The position numbers and the translations under genes are program-made. A stretch of 64,000 nt of DNA from CAZSWR01 sp964610885 (GTDB lineage Bacteria; Bacteroidota; Ignavibacteria; Kapaibacteriales; UBA2268): assembly GCA_964610885.1 (NCBI GenBank), contig CAZSWR010000001.1, positions 1-64,000 on the forward strand, written 5' to 3'. Shown piece by piece: positions 51,336 through 60,993 of this stretch. The stretch's first letter is position 1. The number at the start of each line of letters is the position of its first letter. Below the pieces are notes generated by a model that saw only the letters and a program-made list of their open reading frames with translations, made no database searches and was not told where the DNA came from.

Positions 51336-52073
51336 ATGAAGAAAATATTGATAATTGGAGCCGCTTCGGCAATCGCCCGCGCAACCGAACAGTTTTTCGC
51401 CAATGAGAAGGCAAAGCTTTTCCTGGTAGATCTGGACCATGAACGGCTCGAAGCTGTGAAGGGCGAAATGATCGCATACGGCGCGTCGGAAGTCTTTTGC
51501 GAAGAAATGAACGTCTTGGAATACGACAGCCACGACGAAGTATTCTCCAATGCCGTCGATGCGCTTGGCGGATTGGATGCAGTGCTGATCGCCCACGGCA
51601 CGATGGTTCGGAACGACGACTCAATGCGCTCGCCATACGTGATCAAGCGTGAATTCGAAATCAATGCGCTCAGCGTGATGTCGATTGCCACAATCGCCGC
51701 GAACTACTTCGAGCAACAGAAAGCCGGCACGATCGCCGTTATTTCGTCGGTCGCCGGCGATAGGGGTCGCCGCAGCAACTATGTCTACGGCAGCGCCAAA
51801 GGAGCCGTTTCGCTCTTCCTTCAGGGCCTTCGCGCCAGAATGACCGAATGCGGCGTCAAAGTTATTACCATCAAGCCCGGCCAAGTGGATACGCCAATGA
51901 CGGCCGACATGCCAAAGACACCGCTCTTCTCTTCGCCAGAAACCATCGGCAAGGGCATCTTCGAGGCTATGAAAAACGGGAAAGAAATTGTTTACCTGCC
52001 CGGGTACTGGCGCTTGGTCATGTGGGTTGTGAAACACATTCCTGAATCAATTTTCAAACATTTGAAGTTTTAG
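51336..52073 (+). CDS. DprE2-like short-chain dehydrogenase/reductase
   Basis: 245 residues. Rossmann start KKILIIGAASAIARATEQFF, NAG-like HGT turn (AVLIAHGTMV), catalytic Ser (VISSVAGDRGRRSN) and YVYGSAK for the Tyr/Lys pair. It lacks a membrane anchor at the N-terminus but the C-terminus (YWRLVMWVVKHIPESIF) may lie on the membrane. By position after a DprE1-like oxidase it would reduce the 2'-keto polyprenyl sugar to the arabino form with NAD(P)H. queA begins 8 bp later. Confidence 0.85.
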   Translation: MKKILIIGAASAIARATEQFFANEKAKLFLVDLDHERLEAVKGEMIAYGASEVFCEEMNVLEYDSHDEVFSNAVDALGGLDAVLIAHGTMVRNDDSMRSPYVIKREFEINALSVMSIATIAANYFEQQKAGTIAVISSVAGDRGRRSNYVYGSAKGAVSLFLQGLRARMTECGVKVITIKPGQVDTPMTADMPKTPLFSSPETIGKGIFEAMKNGKEIVYLPGYWRLVMWVVKHIPESIFKHLKF

Positions 52074-52080
52074 TGTTCCT

Positions 52081-53352
52081 ATGGATATAAATTCTGAATT
52101 TCAAATCCCGAAGATAAATCTCGAGGATTATTTCTATGAATTGCCCGAAGGCCGAATTGCCGAATACCCACTCGCGGAAAGGCAGCTTAGCAAATTGCTC
52201 GTGGCCGACGCTCGCTCTGGGACTGTTGGGCATGATACTTTTACTAATATCTCGCGGCATTTGCCGGATGGAGCGCTGCTGGTCGTGAACCGCTCGAAAG
52301 TGATTCCTGCACGCATCGTTACTGCGAAACCAACCGGCGGGCGAGTGGAAATCCTCTGCGTCGAACCGGTCGCCCCGTCAGTGGATCCGCAAGTGATTTA
52401 CAAAACAACAGGCGAAACCGTTTGGAAAGCAATTATCGGCGGAAAAAAAGTACTGGCCGGAATGAGTTTCCCGCTTCGATTGGAGGCAAACGGCAAAGCA
52501 TTCACGCTGGTGGCGGAAATCAAAGAGAAAACCGGAAACATTGCGCTCGTCGGGTTCACGCCGGACGACCCCGAAATCGATTTCGGAACCGCGCTCGGCG
52601 CAATCGGGAAACTGCCATTGCCCCCGTACATCAAGCACGAACCCACCGAGATGGATTACGAACGCTACCAGACTGTGTATTCTCTCGAACGCGGCTCGGT
52701 GGCGGCTCCGACAGCGGGCCTTCATTTCACTGACTCGATCCTTGGCGAATTGCAATCGCGTGGCATCAAGCGTTGCGAATTGGTGCTGCACGTCGGGCCG
52801 GGGACTTTCAAGCCAATCGACACAGAAAAAATCGACTATTTCGATATGCACGGCGAAAGAATTTTCTTGACCCGCGGCCAGCTCACGCAAATCGTCGAGC
52901 ATTGCGAATCCGGAACAGGCCCAATCGTCGCCGTTGGCACCACGTCGATGCGCACGCTCGAATCGGCGTATTGGCTCGGAGTTTCGATAGTTGAGAAACG
53001 TGGATTCGCCCGCGATGGCCGCTTCGATCTGCCCCAGTGGGAACCATACCGCAAGCGCGCAGAGTATCCGACGGCCGAATCCGCATACAAAGCGATTCTC
53101 GAATACATGGATTCGGAAGGTATTGAAGAATTGCCCGGCGTAACACACTTGTTGATCGTTCCCGGGTACCGGTTCCGCGTGGCGAAAGTGCTAATCACAA
53201 ATTTCCATATACCGGAGAGCACGCTCATCTTGCTCGTTGCTGCCTTCGTCGGGAAGGAGCTTTGGCGCAAGGTGTACACGGAAGCCATCGAGAATGATTA
53301 CCGCTTCCTGAGCTATGGCGACAGCTCGATTCTGTTCCGAGAGGATTATTGA
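52081..53352 (+). CDS. queA: S-adenosylmethionine:tRNA ribosyltransferase-isomerase
   Basis: 423 residues, longer than E. coli QueA (356). Motifs: YELPEGRIAEYPLAERQLSKLLV (start), LLVVNRSKVIPARI, GSVAAPTAGLHFTDSIL, LVLHVGPGTFKPI, VGTTSMRTLES, TNFHIPESTLILLVAAFVG. It adds the cyclopentene part from SAM to preQ1 in tRNA, making epoxyqueuosine. It is the fourth gene of the operon after the DprE2-like gene (8 bp gap), with no clear functional link. The extra length lies in the middle beta domain and the C-terminus; ATG 52081 is well supported by DINSEFQIPKINLEDYFYELP. Confidence 0.93.
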   Translation: MDINSEFQIPKINLEDYFYELPEGRIAEYPLAERQLSKLLVADARSGTVGHDTFTNISRHLPDGALLVVNRSKVIPARIVTAKPTGGRVEILCVEPVAPSVDPQVIYKTTGETVWKAIIGGKKVLAGMSFPLRLEANGKAFTLVAEIKEKTGNIALVGFTPDDPEIDFGTALGAIGKLPLPPYIKHEPTEMDYERYQTVYSLERGSVAAPTAGLHFTDSILGELQSRGIKRCELVLHVGPGTFKPIDTEKIDYFDMHGERIFLTRGQLTQIVEHCESGTGPIVAVGTTSMRTLESAYWLGVSIVEKRGFARDGRFDLPQWEPYRKRAEYPTAESAYKAILEYMDSEGIEELPGVTHLLIVPGYRFRVAKVLITNFHIPESTLILLVAAFVGKELWRKVYTEAIENDYRFLSYGDSSILFREDY

Positions 53353-53512
53353 ATCGTATGAAGGGTTTATTATCGATTTCAATATAGTTCTGTATGGAAT
53401 CAATATTAAATTTATCAATAATTAACCGAATATCTACAGAAATATTTTGTAATTTTACGAACTGGCAATTGCCGGATGTGTTTTAATTAATATCGAGGCC
53501 GCGCTAACAGAA

Positions 53513-54637
53513 ATGTTGGAATATATCGTATTATTTTCGGCAGGCGTTTTCATCGTGAGGTCGCTTTTCTTTTTCGGTGGGCTGATTCGCGAATCGGCAA
53601 GGAACCGCTGCGCCTCATTTCCAGAGCAATTGCCTTTCGTTAGCGTGCTGATTCCCGCCCGCGACGAGGAAGCGAACATACGCGAATGCCTCTCGTCGCT
53701 CACGCAAAACGATTATCCGGTGGACAAGTTCGAGATCATCGTTATCGATGACTGCTCCTCGGACGCTACGCCCGGGATACTCGAAGAAATGAAAGCCGAA
53801 ATTCCCAACCTTAGAATTATTACTATTCGGGACGAATCCAAAGAAAAGGAATTGCGCGGCAAGCCAGGCGCGATTCAGGCCGGCGCGGACGCCGCTCGTG
53901 GCGAAATACTGCTGATGAGCGATGCCGATTGTGTTTTCTCATCGGGCTGGATTCGGAAAATGACGAGCTACTACGACAATCCGGAAGTGAAATTGGTGGC
54001 TTCGTTCACAAATATCATTTCTCGCAGGGTCTTTGACCGTTTCCAAGAGGTTGAATGGTTGTACATGCACACGATGGCTCGCGCCGGAGTTGGCATGGGC
54101 CTTCCTTTCGGATGTTACGGCAATAATCTCTCCGTCCGGCGGAAGGACTTTGAGGAAATTGGTGGATATAAGAGAATCAAATTCAATATCACAGAAGATT
54201 TGGCATTACTCCAAGCGTTTACGTCGGTAGGGAAGAAGGCCCGCTACGTTACGCATCCGCTTGCGACGGTGCGAACGAAGCCCTGCCCGACAGTCAAGGA
54301 CTACATGCGCCAAAGGCATCGCTGGACGAATGGAGGAGTGGAATTGGGTATGAAGGCTGTACTGTTCGTGATCACGAGCGTTTCGCTTTGGTCCGGGATC
54401 GCTGCTTCTTTTGTTTCGGGAGTCCCAGAGTACGCTCTTGCGCTTTTCGGAGTGCGGGTTGTTTGCGACGGTGCGCTCATCACGCATTCGTTCTTCCGCT
54501 TGAAACTCTTTTCTTTGCTGCCGTGGATTGTTCCGTCAGTGGCTTTCTTTATGCTTTTGGAGCTAATCGTGCCATTCATGCTCTTAGACAGGAACGTCGT
54601 ATGGAAGGGCCGCATTTTTGATATGAAAGCGCAATAG
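53513..54637 (+). CDS. Membrane-associated family 2 glycosyltransferase
   Basis: 374 residues. One N-terminal helix (MLEYIVLFSAGVFIVRSLFFF), GT-A domain with LIPARDEEANIRECLSSL, VIDDCSSD, LMSDADCVFS (DxD) and the ITEDLALL acidic motif, then MRQRHRWTNGG (Q-x-x-R-W) and three C-terminal helices. So it is a processive or lipid-linked GT2, related in plan to the enzyme at 23.25 kb but shorter. 160 bp after queA; it may or may not be in the same transcript. Near the polyprenyl-arabinose genes, so it could act in the same glycan pathway (inference). Confidence 0.85.
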   Translation: MLEYIVLFSAGVFIVRSLFFFGGLIRESARNRCASFPEQLPFVSVLIPARDEEANIRECLSSLTQNDYPVDKFEIIVIDDCSSDATPGILEEMKAEIPNLRIITIRDESKEKELRGKPGAIQAGADAARGEILLMSDADCVFSSGWIRKMTSYYDNPEVKLVASFTNIISRRVFDRFQEVEWLYMHTMARAGVGMGLPFGCYGNNLSVRRKDFEEIGGYKRIKFNITEDLALLQAFTSVGKKARYVTHPLATVRTKPCPTVKDYMRQRHRWTNGGVELGMKAVLFVITSVSLWSGIAASFVSGVPEYALALFGVRVVCDGALITHSFFRLKLFSLLPWIVPSVAFFMLLELIVPFMLLDRNVVWKGRIFDMKAQ

Positions 54638-54816
54638 TTGAAACATCAGTTTCCAATCCAAACCAACACAAATAATCCCTTAGCTGCTACTGATTGCTCG
54701 ACAGATTTAGCACTCTACTGTTTTTAGCAGAAACACATAAACTAAATCTACAGCCTTCATTTTTTGTTACGAAGCTGGCTTCCAGTAACAATCTATCGCG
54801 GCCCAGCCGGGCGGAT

Positions 54817-54845
54817 AAAAAAAAACCCATCAGTTTTCTGATGGG
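54817..54845 (-). terminator. Rho-independent terminator of tRNA-Lys
   Basis: Stem CCCATCAG/CTGATGGG with a 4-nt TTTT loop, followed on the minus strand by nine T. It ends 11 bp past the tRNA 3' end. Confidence 0.88.
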
Positions 54846-54856
54846 CAAAAATTTTG

Positions 54857-54929
54857 TGATCCCGGCAGGATTCGAACCTGCGACCCTTTGATTAAAAGTC
54901 AAATGCTCTACCGACTGAGCTACGAGATC
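54857..54929 (-). tRNA. tRNA-Lys (anticodon UUU)
   Basis: Minus-strand cloverleaf of 73 nt: acceptor GATCTCG pairing with CGGGATC (one G-T pair), D-loop AGCTCAGTCGGTAGAGC, anticodon stem-loop TTTGACTTTTAATCAAA with anticodon TTT, T-arm GCAGGTTCGAATCCTGC, discriminator A. CCA is not encoded (ACA AAA follows). It lies 59 bp past dxs on the same strand. Confidence 0.97.
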
Positions 54930-54988
54930 ATCTCAAATTTTCAAGAATTCAAAATTACGGACTTTTTCTGAAAAAAGCAAATCTTTTT

Positions 54989-56917
54989 TTAATTATTTTT
55001 CAATCTTTTTTTATCTAAAAGCTCTAATGCTTTGATTTCAATGCCGACTGCGTCGAGCAGTTCGTCGTGCAAAATGTCGGATTGCTTGCCGTGTTCGGTG
55101 TATTTGTCGTGCAATCCATGGACCAGTACCTCAACGCCTGTCGTACGGGTTTGCGCCATGAACTCCAATACGGCCGAACCGAATCCACCGATTGTTTGGC
55201 CATCCTCTACAGTTATAATATACTTATGGCGTTTGAAAACATCATTGAGAGCAGCTTCGTCGATTGGTTTCAAGAATCGGGCATTGATTACCTCGGCGCT
55301 AACTCCTTTATTCTTTAGCAAATCAGCAGCCGCGAGTGCTTCTTTGACCATATTTCCGACAGCAATGATTGCAATATCTTTGCCTTCGGTGAGAGTTTCA
55401 GACTTGGCAAACTCAATTTTGTCGAAACCGGGAAGAATCGGCGTACCCATTCCGCCGCCGCGGGGGAAGCGTATCGAGATTGGGCCAGATTTGTATTCGT
55501 TGATTGCGAAATTGAGCATGTTGCGAAGTTCTTGCTCGTCCTTGGGCGCCATAGAAACCATTCCCGGGATGCTGCGCAAATAGGGGATGTCCAAGATGCC
55601 GTGGTGCGTTGGGCCATCGTTGCCAACCAAGCCGGCGCGGTCCAAAGCGAAAACGACGTGCAGCCCGGGCAGGGCGCAATCGTGTTGGATTTGGTCGTAG
55701 GCGCGCTGGAGGAAGGTCGAATAGATCGCCACCACAGGAGTTATTCCTTGTTTGGCAAGACCGGCAGCGAACGTTACGGCATGTTCTTCGGCGATTCCGA
55801 CGTCGAAGTACTGATTTGGAAGTTCTTTGGCCAAATCGTCCAAACCGGTTCCGTCGCCCATCGCGGCCGTTATTCCGACAATTTTCGGGTTTTCGCGAGC
55901 CAGCTGCACCATTGCCGTTCCGAAGACTTTGGAATACTTCGGAGGCCGTTTCCCGCCTGGAGCAGGGATGGATTTGCCCGTTACAAGATCAATTTTCTCG
56001 ATTGCGTGCATATGGTAGATGTCGTGTTCGGCGGGCAGGTAGCCCTGGCCTTTGTTCGTCATTACGTGCAGCAGCAATGGGCCGTGCATGTCTTTGATCT
56101 TCCGAAGGAAACGCACCAATTGCTGAACGTTGTGTCCGTCGATCGGGCCAAAATAGTTGAAGCCGAAAGCCTCGAAAAGGATTCCGGGAGTGATAATCGC
56201 TTTCACGCCGCCCTCGATCCGAGAGGCAGCTTTCCGAATCCTATCGCCAAATGTTTCCATCTTGCCGGTCAGTTGCCAGATGTTCTCGCGCATTTTTTGC
56301 ATCGGTTGCGACGATAGCAAATTATTGAAGTACTTAGACATTGCCGACACATTAACGTCGATAGAAACGTTGTTATCGTTTAAAATAACTGTGATGTCCC
56401 GCGCCTGCACGCCGCAATTGTTCAATGCTTCGTATGCCATTCCACCGGTCATTGCTCCGTCGCCAATAACAGCAAGGACACGGTATTTGTCTCCGCAGAG
56501 GTCCCGAGCAGTGGCCATTCCGAGAGCTGCGGAAATGCTCGTCGATGCGTGGCCCGCCCCGAAGGCGTCGTATTCGCTCTCGGCAGGCTTCAGGAAGCCG
56601 GATATACCACCCTGTTTGCGGATTGTGTGGAGCAGTTCCTTGCGCCCGGTAAGGATTTTGTGGGGATAGGACTGGTGCCCGACGTCGAAGACTATTTTGT
56701 CTTTCGGTGTGTCGTAAACGTAATGAAGCGCTGTAATTAGCTCGACTGCGCCAAGCCCCGAACCGAAATGCCCGCCGGTCTGAGTAATGGTCTCGATCAT
56801 GAAATCGCGCACTTCGTCGCATACCACCGAAAGGTCTGCAACTGGGACATGTTTCAAATCCGACGGGTTGTCAATCTTGCTTAAATATTTGTATTTATTG
56901 AAATTATTCATTGCCAC
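54989..56917 (-). CDS. dxs: 1-deoxy-D-xylulose-5-phosphate synthase
   Basis: 642 residues. Thiamine-diphosphate enzyme: GGHFGSGLGAVELITALHYVYD, FDVGHQSYPHKILTGR, the GDGAMTGGMAYEALNNCG motif that binds Mg-ThDP, FEAFGFNYFGPIDGHN, GIAEEHAVTFAAGLA and DRAGLVGNDGPTHHG. First step of the MEP isoprenoid pathway, which also supplies the polyprenyl phosphate that the nearby HAD-UbiA and DprE-like enzymes would use. Start is GTG 56917 (AGGA 10 nt upstream) or ATG 56911. Nothing else is in its transcript except possibly the tRNA. Confidence 0.96.
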   Translation of the reverse strand: MAMNNFNKYKYLSKIDNPSDLKHVPVADLSVVCDEVRDFMIETITQTGGHFGSGLGAVELITALHYVYDTPKDKIVFDVGHQSYPHKILTGRKELLHTIRKQGGISGFLKPAESEYDAFGAGHASTSISAALGMATARDLCGDKYRVLAVIGDGAMTGGMAYEALNNCGVQARDITVILNDNNVSIDVNVSAMSKYFNNLLSSQPMQKMRENIWQLTGKMETFGDRIRKAASRIEGGVKAIITPGILFEAFGFNYFGPIDGHNVQQLVRFLRKIKDMHGPLLLHVMTNKGQGYLPAEHDIYHMHAIEKIDLVTGKSIPAPGGKRPPKYSKVFGTAMVQLARENPKIVGITAAMGDGTGLDDLAKELPNQYFDVGIAEEHAVTFAAGLAKQGITPVVAIYSTFLQRAYDQIQHDCALPGLHVVFALDRAGLVGNDGPTHHGILDIPYLRSIPGMVSMAPKDEQELRNMLNFAINEYKSGPISIRFPRGGGMGTPILPGFDKIEFAKSETLTEGKDIAIIAVGNMVKEALAAADLLKNKGVSAEVINARFLKPIDEAALNDVFKRHKYIITVEDGQTIGGFGSAVLEFMAQTRTTGVEVLVHGLHDKYTEHGKQSDILHDELLDAVGIEIKALELLDKKRLKNN

Positions 56918-57034
56918 TTGTGAGTTTTCCTGAAAAATGCCACCAACACAAAGACGAATATATGACTTTTTATTTAGACTTAAGAGAGTTTTTTTCCGCG
57001 AGAATTCGGTCTAATGAGCGTTTAGGCTAATAAT

Positions 57035-57682
57035 TTACAAATCAATTAGGCTGTTTTTTATTGCATATTTAACCATATCGACTTGCGATTTCAAGTTTAA
57101 TTTTTGCATTATGTGATTCTTGTGCGATTCGACTGTCCGGTTGCTAATGAAGAGCGAATCTGCAATCTCTTTGTTCGAAAATCCTTTGGAGTATAACGTC
57201 AGTATTTCGATTTCCCTTTTGGAAAGCGCCGACGAAGACGAATCCTCGATTGTAGATTTACGGATTGTGCTTTTCGCCAAAATCTTCGTTATTTGTTCGT
57301 TATAGAATTCTTCGCCATTGGCAATATCACGGATTGCCGAGGCCAATTCATCCTTAGATGTGTTCTTGGGCAAGTATCCCTTGGCGCCGGCTTTGTATGC
57401 GTTCAGTATGAACTCTTCGCTAAGGTACATCGAAAGCATTATTACTCCAATCTCCGGGTGCCGTTTGGACAAGTCTGCTGTGATTTCGATCCCCGATTTG
57501 TCCGGCAATGAAATATCCATTAGTATAATGTCAGGAATTAATTGAATCAAGCAAAAATCGAGCGATTTCGCGTCCTGCGCCTCGCCGATCACTTCGATGT
57601 CGTCGAATTGCTCGAGTATCGATTTGAGTCCGTCCCTAACGATTTGGTGGTCGTCCACCAATAAAACTCTAATTCTGTCCAT
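57035..57682 (-). CDS. NarL/LuxR-family response regulator
   Basis: 215 residues. Receiver domain (1-120) with acidic pair D10-D11 (LLVDDHQ), phosphoacceptor D56 (ILMDISLPDKSG), and conserved Ser/Lys region. C-terminal LuxR-type helix-turn-helix: LSKREIEILTLYSKGFSNKEIADSLFISNRTVESHKNHIMQKL. A cytoplasmic transcription factor activated by the kinase encoded just upstream, whose 3' end overlaps this gene by 14 bases. Targets unknown. Confidence 0.95.
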   Translation of the reverse strand: MDRIRVLLVDDHQIVRDGLKSILEQFDDIEVIGEAQDAKSLDFCLIQLIPDIILMDISLPDKSGIEITADLSKRHPEIGVIMLSMYLSEEFILNAYKAGAKGYLPKNTSKDELASAIRDIANGEEFYNEQITKILAKSTIRKSTIEDSSSSALSKREIEILTLYSKGFSNKEIADSLFISNRTVESHKNHIMQKLNLKSQVDMVKYAIKNSLIDL

Positions 57683-59429
57683 TCATTGATTTCCTTTTTG
57701 GGATAATAATCTGTATGTCGGTACCGGATCCGTCCGAGCTGTCGAGTTTCAGCTTGCCGCCAAGGAACAGGACTCGCTCGCGAATGCTATACAATCCATT
57801 GCCTTGGGCTTTGCGTTTGCCCCGCGGATTGAAACCGGTGCCGTCGTCCTTGACGCGCAGGTAAAACGAATGCTTCTTCTCGGTGAGTTGTACCAATGCT
57901 CTCTTAGCATTGGAATGCTTAATGATGTTATTAATCGCTTCCTGAAGGATTCGGAATATATAAATCTTTGTTTTCTCATCCTTAATCCCGTTCCGAAGCT
58001 CGACGGTTGGATTGAACTCAATATTTGAAATATCCGATAGGGAAGAGCAGATATTGCCGATTGCCGATTCGATACCGAATTCCACAAGTACCGAAGGCAT
58101 CAAATTGTTCGAGATGGATCGCAAGTCGTCGATCACTTGGTCAATCTGCTGTTTAATGTTGTCCATGAATCCATTTTCGATCGCGGCTTTTTCGCAAGAA
58201 ATGCTCTCGAGCCTCAGCTTTAGCGCCACGAGCGTCTGGCCGATGCCGTCGTGCAGGTCTCGGGCCAATCGCGCCCTTTCTGAATCCTGGCCGTCCAAAA
58301 CGGCGGCGTAGCGTGCGATTCTCTCCTCGGAGAGTTCCTTTTCTTTCTCTGCAATTGCTTTGGCCATTGCATTGAAGGATTCGGTTAGCTCTCCGATTTC
58401 GTCGTTGGATTGTACTTCTATGACCTCAGAGTATTGGTGCTGGGCGATTCGTTTCGTGGCGTCTTTCAGCTTAATCAGTGGCTTTGTTATCCCTTTGGAA
58501 ATAAAGAAAGTAGTGAAAAAGATCAACAAAGAAAAGCCAATTGCAAGGAAAATTGTTTTTGTAAGCATTTGATTAATCGGGATCAGCACTTCGTCGAAAT
58601 CAATTTCGGCAAGGACTGCCCACCGAAGCCCCGGGATCTCGAGCGGGGCGAACGAACTCAAGACTTTGATGCCGCGATAGTCGAAAGTCGTTTGTGTCTC
58701 GCTTATTCCGCCAATTGCTTTCGAAGAGCTTTCCGTGCGGACCTTTGTGCGGAATTGGGAACTATCGATGAAGCGCGACTTGCTTCGCATTGTCAGATCG
58801 TGCCCGATTAAGTACGACTCGCCGGAATTCCCCAAGCCTTCGTTCGGTTTGTTCTCGAGCATTATTTCATTGATGCGCTGCGCAGAAATGCGGAAACCGA
58901 TAACGAAGTCGGAACCTCGCGCGTCAGAAAGCAAGTACAAACCGGAGCAGCGGCCTGCTCGATCTTCTGTGAAATCAAACAACTGGGACGAAACATCGCC
59001 TGCGGCGAATTGGGCGGCCAATTCCGACAGGCATCGCAACTCCTGCTCGTTTGCGCCGGGAAGCTCTTTGGCCAGAATGCTGCGGCTGTTGTTACTAGCA
59101 ATGAAGCAACCGTCGAAATTCCGATTCGCGCTTACCAAATGCTTTAGGAATCCATCGAGATTGCAGGAATCAGCAGGATTGCTCACGAACGAAAAGAAGT
59201 ACGAAGCATTCTGGGCGTTCTCGTAGCAATCGGCAAAGAATGATTCGATTTGCCGTTTCTTGACCACGCGGACGCTTGTCAGTTGCTCGCCGGCCCGAGC
59301 CAGAATCGAATCCCGAGCGCTGTAGAACAGAACGATTGTGATTATGAAACCGGCAATGAAATTGAACGAAACGAAATACAGGATGAATTTGTCCGTTATC
59401 GAAATATGCCGTTTTTTGAGTAGTTTCAT
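57669..59429 (-). CDS. Membrane sensor histidine kinase, NarX/DegS (HisKA_3) type
   Basis: 586 residues. Helix 1 at about 14-36, an extracytoplasmic double-Cache-like domain (about 37-285), helix 2 at about 289-311, HAMP (312-365), then HisKA_3 with phosphoaccepting H393 in ARLARDLHDGIGQTL, and HATPase_c (NIIKHSNAKRALVQL; GNGLYSIRERVLFLGGKLKLDSSDGSGTDI). The Cache domain suggests a small-molecule ligand such as an organic acid or amino acid. Paired with the overlapping response-regulator gene. It lies upstream of sdaA in the opposite direction of reading order only by spacing; a link to serine is not shown. Confidence 0.93.
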   Translation of the reverse strand: MKLLKKRHISITDKFILYFVSFNFIAGFIITIVLFYSARDSILARAGEQLTSVRVVKKRQIESFFADCYENAQNASYFFSFVSNPADSCNLDGFLKHLVSANRNFDGCFIASNNSRSILAKELPGANEQELRCLSELAAQFAAGDVSSQLFDFTEDRAGRCSGLYLLSDARGSDFVIGFRISAQRINEIMLENKPNEGLGNSGESYLIGHDLTMRSKSRFIDSSQFRTKVRTESSSKAIGGISETQTTFDYRGIKVLSSFAPLEIPGLRWAVLAEIDFDEVLIPINQMLTKTIFLAIGFSLLIFFTTFFISKGITKPLIKLKDATKRIAQHQYSEVIEVQSNDEIGELTESFNAMAKAIAEKEKELSEERIARYAAVLDGQDSERARLARDLHDGIGQTLVALKLRLESISCEKAAIENGFMDNIKQQIDQVIDDLRSISNNLMPSVLVEFGIESAIGNICSSLSDISNIEFNPTVELRNGIKDEKTKIYIFRILQEAINNIIKHSNAKRALVQLTEKKHSFYLRVKDDGTGFNPRGKRKAQGNGLYSIRERVLFLGGKLKLDSSDGSGTDIQIIIPKRKSMNGQN

Positions 59430-59734
59430 ATTATTTTTGAACTTAGCAAATTCTGAGGAACTGTTTGTTCGCGGCCAATGAAACCTGTTTATATCATTTA
59501 CAAATTGAATTCGGGTACATTTGTCATTATCGCTCGATCGGGAATCTCATCTTATTTCTGAATGAGATTATTCCAAAATGTGCGTTAGAAAAACCCTCAA
59601 TCCCTATATCCCTTTCTCCCAAAGGGCGAAAGGGACTTCCAAATAACACATTTTCTTACTCCCTTCTCCCGTCGGGAGAAGGGCCGGGGATGAGGGTATA
59701 GCAATAATATCAATTTTTAATGAACAATTTGATA
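59430..59734. other. Spacer between the kinase and sdaA
   Basis: 305 bp with no gene. It holds the pair of CCC-TTCTCCC type hairpins at 59610-59683, listed separately. Confidence 0.5.
59610..59683. repeat. CCCTTCTCCC/GGGAGAAGGG dispersed repeat hairpins
   Basis: CCCTTTCTCCC and GGGCGAAAGGG form one imperfect hairpin (59610-59634). CCCTTCTCCC-GTC-GGGAGAAGGG forms a second (59661-59683), followed by CCGGGGATGAGGG. This matches a repeat type common in many Bacteroidetes and Proteobacteria genomes. No gene content. Confidence 0.8.
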
Positions 59735-60931
59735 CTATTCCATCACAAATGCCAAGCCGCCCTCGGAAGTTTCTCGATAGATCTGCGGAATATCGTGGCC
59801 GGTTAGTTTCATTGTATTGACAATTTTATCGAATGGCACAAAGTGGCGCCCGTCGGACATGATTGAAAACGTCGAAGCGTCCAAAGCACGGCCGGCTGCG
59901 TAGGCATTGCGCTCGATACAGGGCACTTGGACAAGCCCCCCAATTGGGTCGCAGGTCAGCCCCAAGTGGTGTTCCAAGCCCATTTCTGCAGCATATTCGA
60001 CTTGCGACGGGGTGCCGCCAAAGATTTGCGCTGCGGCCGCTGCTGCCATAGCACAGGCGGTTCCAATTTCTCCCTGGCAACCGACCTCAGCTCCGGAAAT
60101 CGAGGCGTTCTCTCGGACAATATTGCCGATCAGCCCGGCAGTGGCCAATGCGCGAAGAATTCTTTTCTCGGAAAAATCGAAGTAGTGGCGCAAAAGGTAC
60201 AGCACACCGGGAAGTACCCCGCACGAACCGCACGTCGGCGCTGTTACGATTTGCCCGCCGGAAGCATTTTCTTCGGCTACGGCCAAAGCAAACGCGAATG
60301 AAAGCGCCCGCCTTCGTAGATTTCCCGAAAAACTGTTTGCCTTCACATAGTACGACGATGCCTTCCTGGTCAGTTTGAGCGGGCCGGGGAGAGTGCCTTC
60401 CTCCTCGATACCGCGCTCGACGGCAGCGCTCATTACGTGCCAAATATCTAATAAGTAATCCCAGATTGCCTCGCCTTCGCATTCGGAAACGTATTCCCAA
60501 AATGTCCTGCCGTTGGTTTTTGTCCATGCGAGTATGCCGTGCATATTTGAATGCGGATAGACGTGCACAATGCTGTCAGTGGGCGGAGTGCCATCGCTCA
60601 GGCGGCCGCCACCGACAGAATAGAGTGTAATCGAATCCAACTCCTCGCCGTAAGCGCCATAGGGGCAGAAGGTCATTGCGTTAGGATGGAAAGCAAGCTG
60701 CTCGTTGGGCAGCCATTCGATTTCGACAGGTATGGGCGCGAGAGCTTCGATGATGGCTTTGTCGGTAAGGTGGCCCCTGCCGGTCGCAGCAAGGCTGGAA
60801 TATAGTTTAACTCCGAATTTCGTTGCGTTCGGATACTGTTTTTTTACTCGTAAAGCTGCATTTCTCGGCCCGATTGTGTGGCTGCTGGATGGGCCTTGGC
60901 CAATTTTGAATAATGTGCGTATTGATTCCAT
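59735..60931 (-). CDS. sdaA: L-serine ammonia-lyase, iron-sulfur type, single chain
   Basis: 398 residues. Opens with MESIRTLFKIGQGPSSSHTIGP (conserved SSSHT region of the beta domain). The alpha domain has APTCGSCGVLPG, EVGCQGEIGTACAMAAAAA and HLGLTCDPIGGLVQVPCIERNA, whose cysteines hold the [4Fe-4S] cluster. It turns serine into pyruvate and ammonia. Fused alpha-beta form as in Gram-negatives, slightly short (E. coli SdaA is 454). No dedicated serine transporter next to it. Confidence 0.94.
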   Translation of the reverse strand: MESIRTLFKIGQGPSSSHTIGPRNAALRVKKQYPNATKFGVKLYSSLAATGRGHLTDKAIIEALAPIPVEIEWLPNEQLAFHPNAMTFCPYGAYGEELDSITLYSVGGGRLSDGTPPTDSIVHVYPHSNMHGILAWTKTNGRTFWEYVSECEGEAIWDYLLDIWHVMSAAVERGIEEEGTLPGPLKLTRKASSYYVKANSFSGNLRRRALSFAFALAVAEENASGGQIVTAPTCGSCGVLPGVLYLLRHYFDFSEKRILRALATAGLIGNIVRENASISGAEVGCQGEIGTACAMAAAAAAQIFGGTPSQVEYAAEMGLEHHLGLTCDPIGGLVQVPCIERNAYAAGRALDASTFSIMSDGRHFVPFDKIVNTMKLTGHDIPQIYRETSEGGLAFVME

Positions 60932-60993
60932 TTTTATAAAGATACAAGAATTGAAATAAAGTAAAATATAAATACCGCGAAGAAGTAGCTGAA

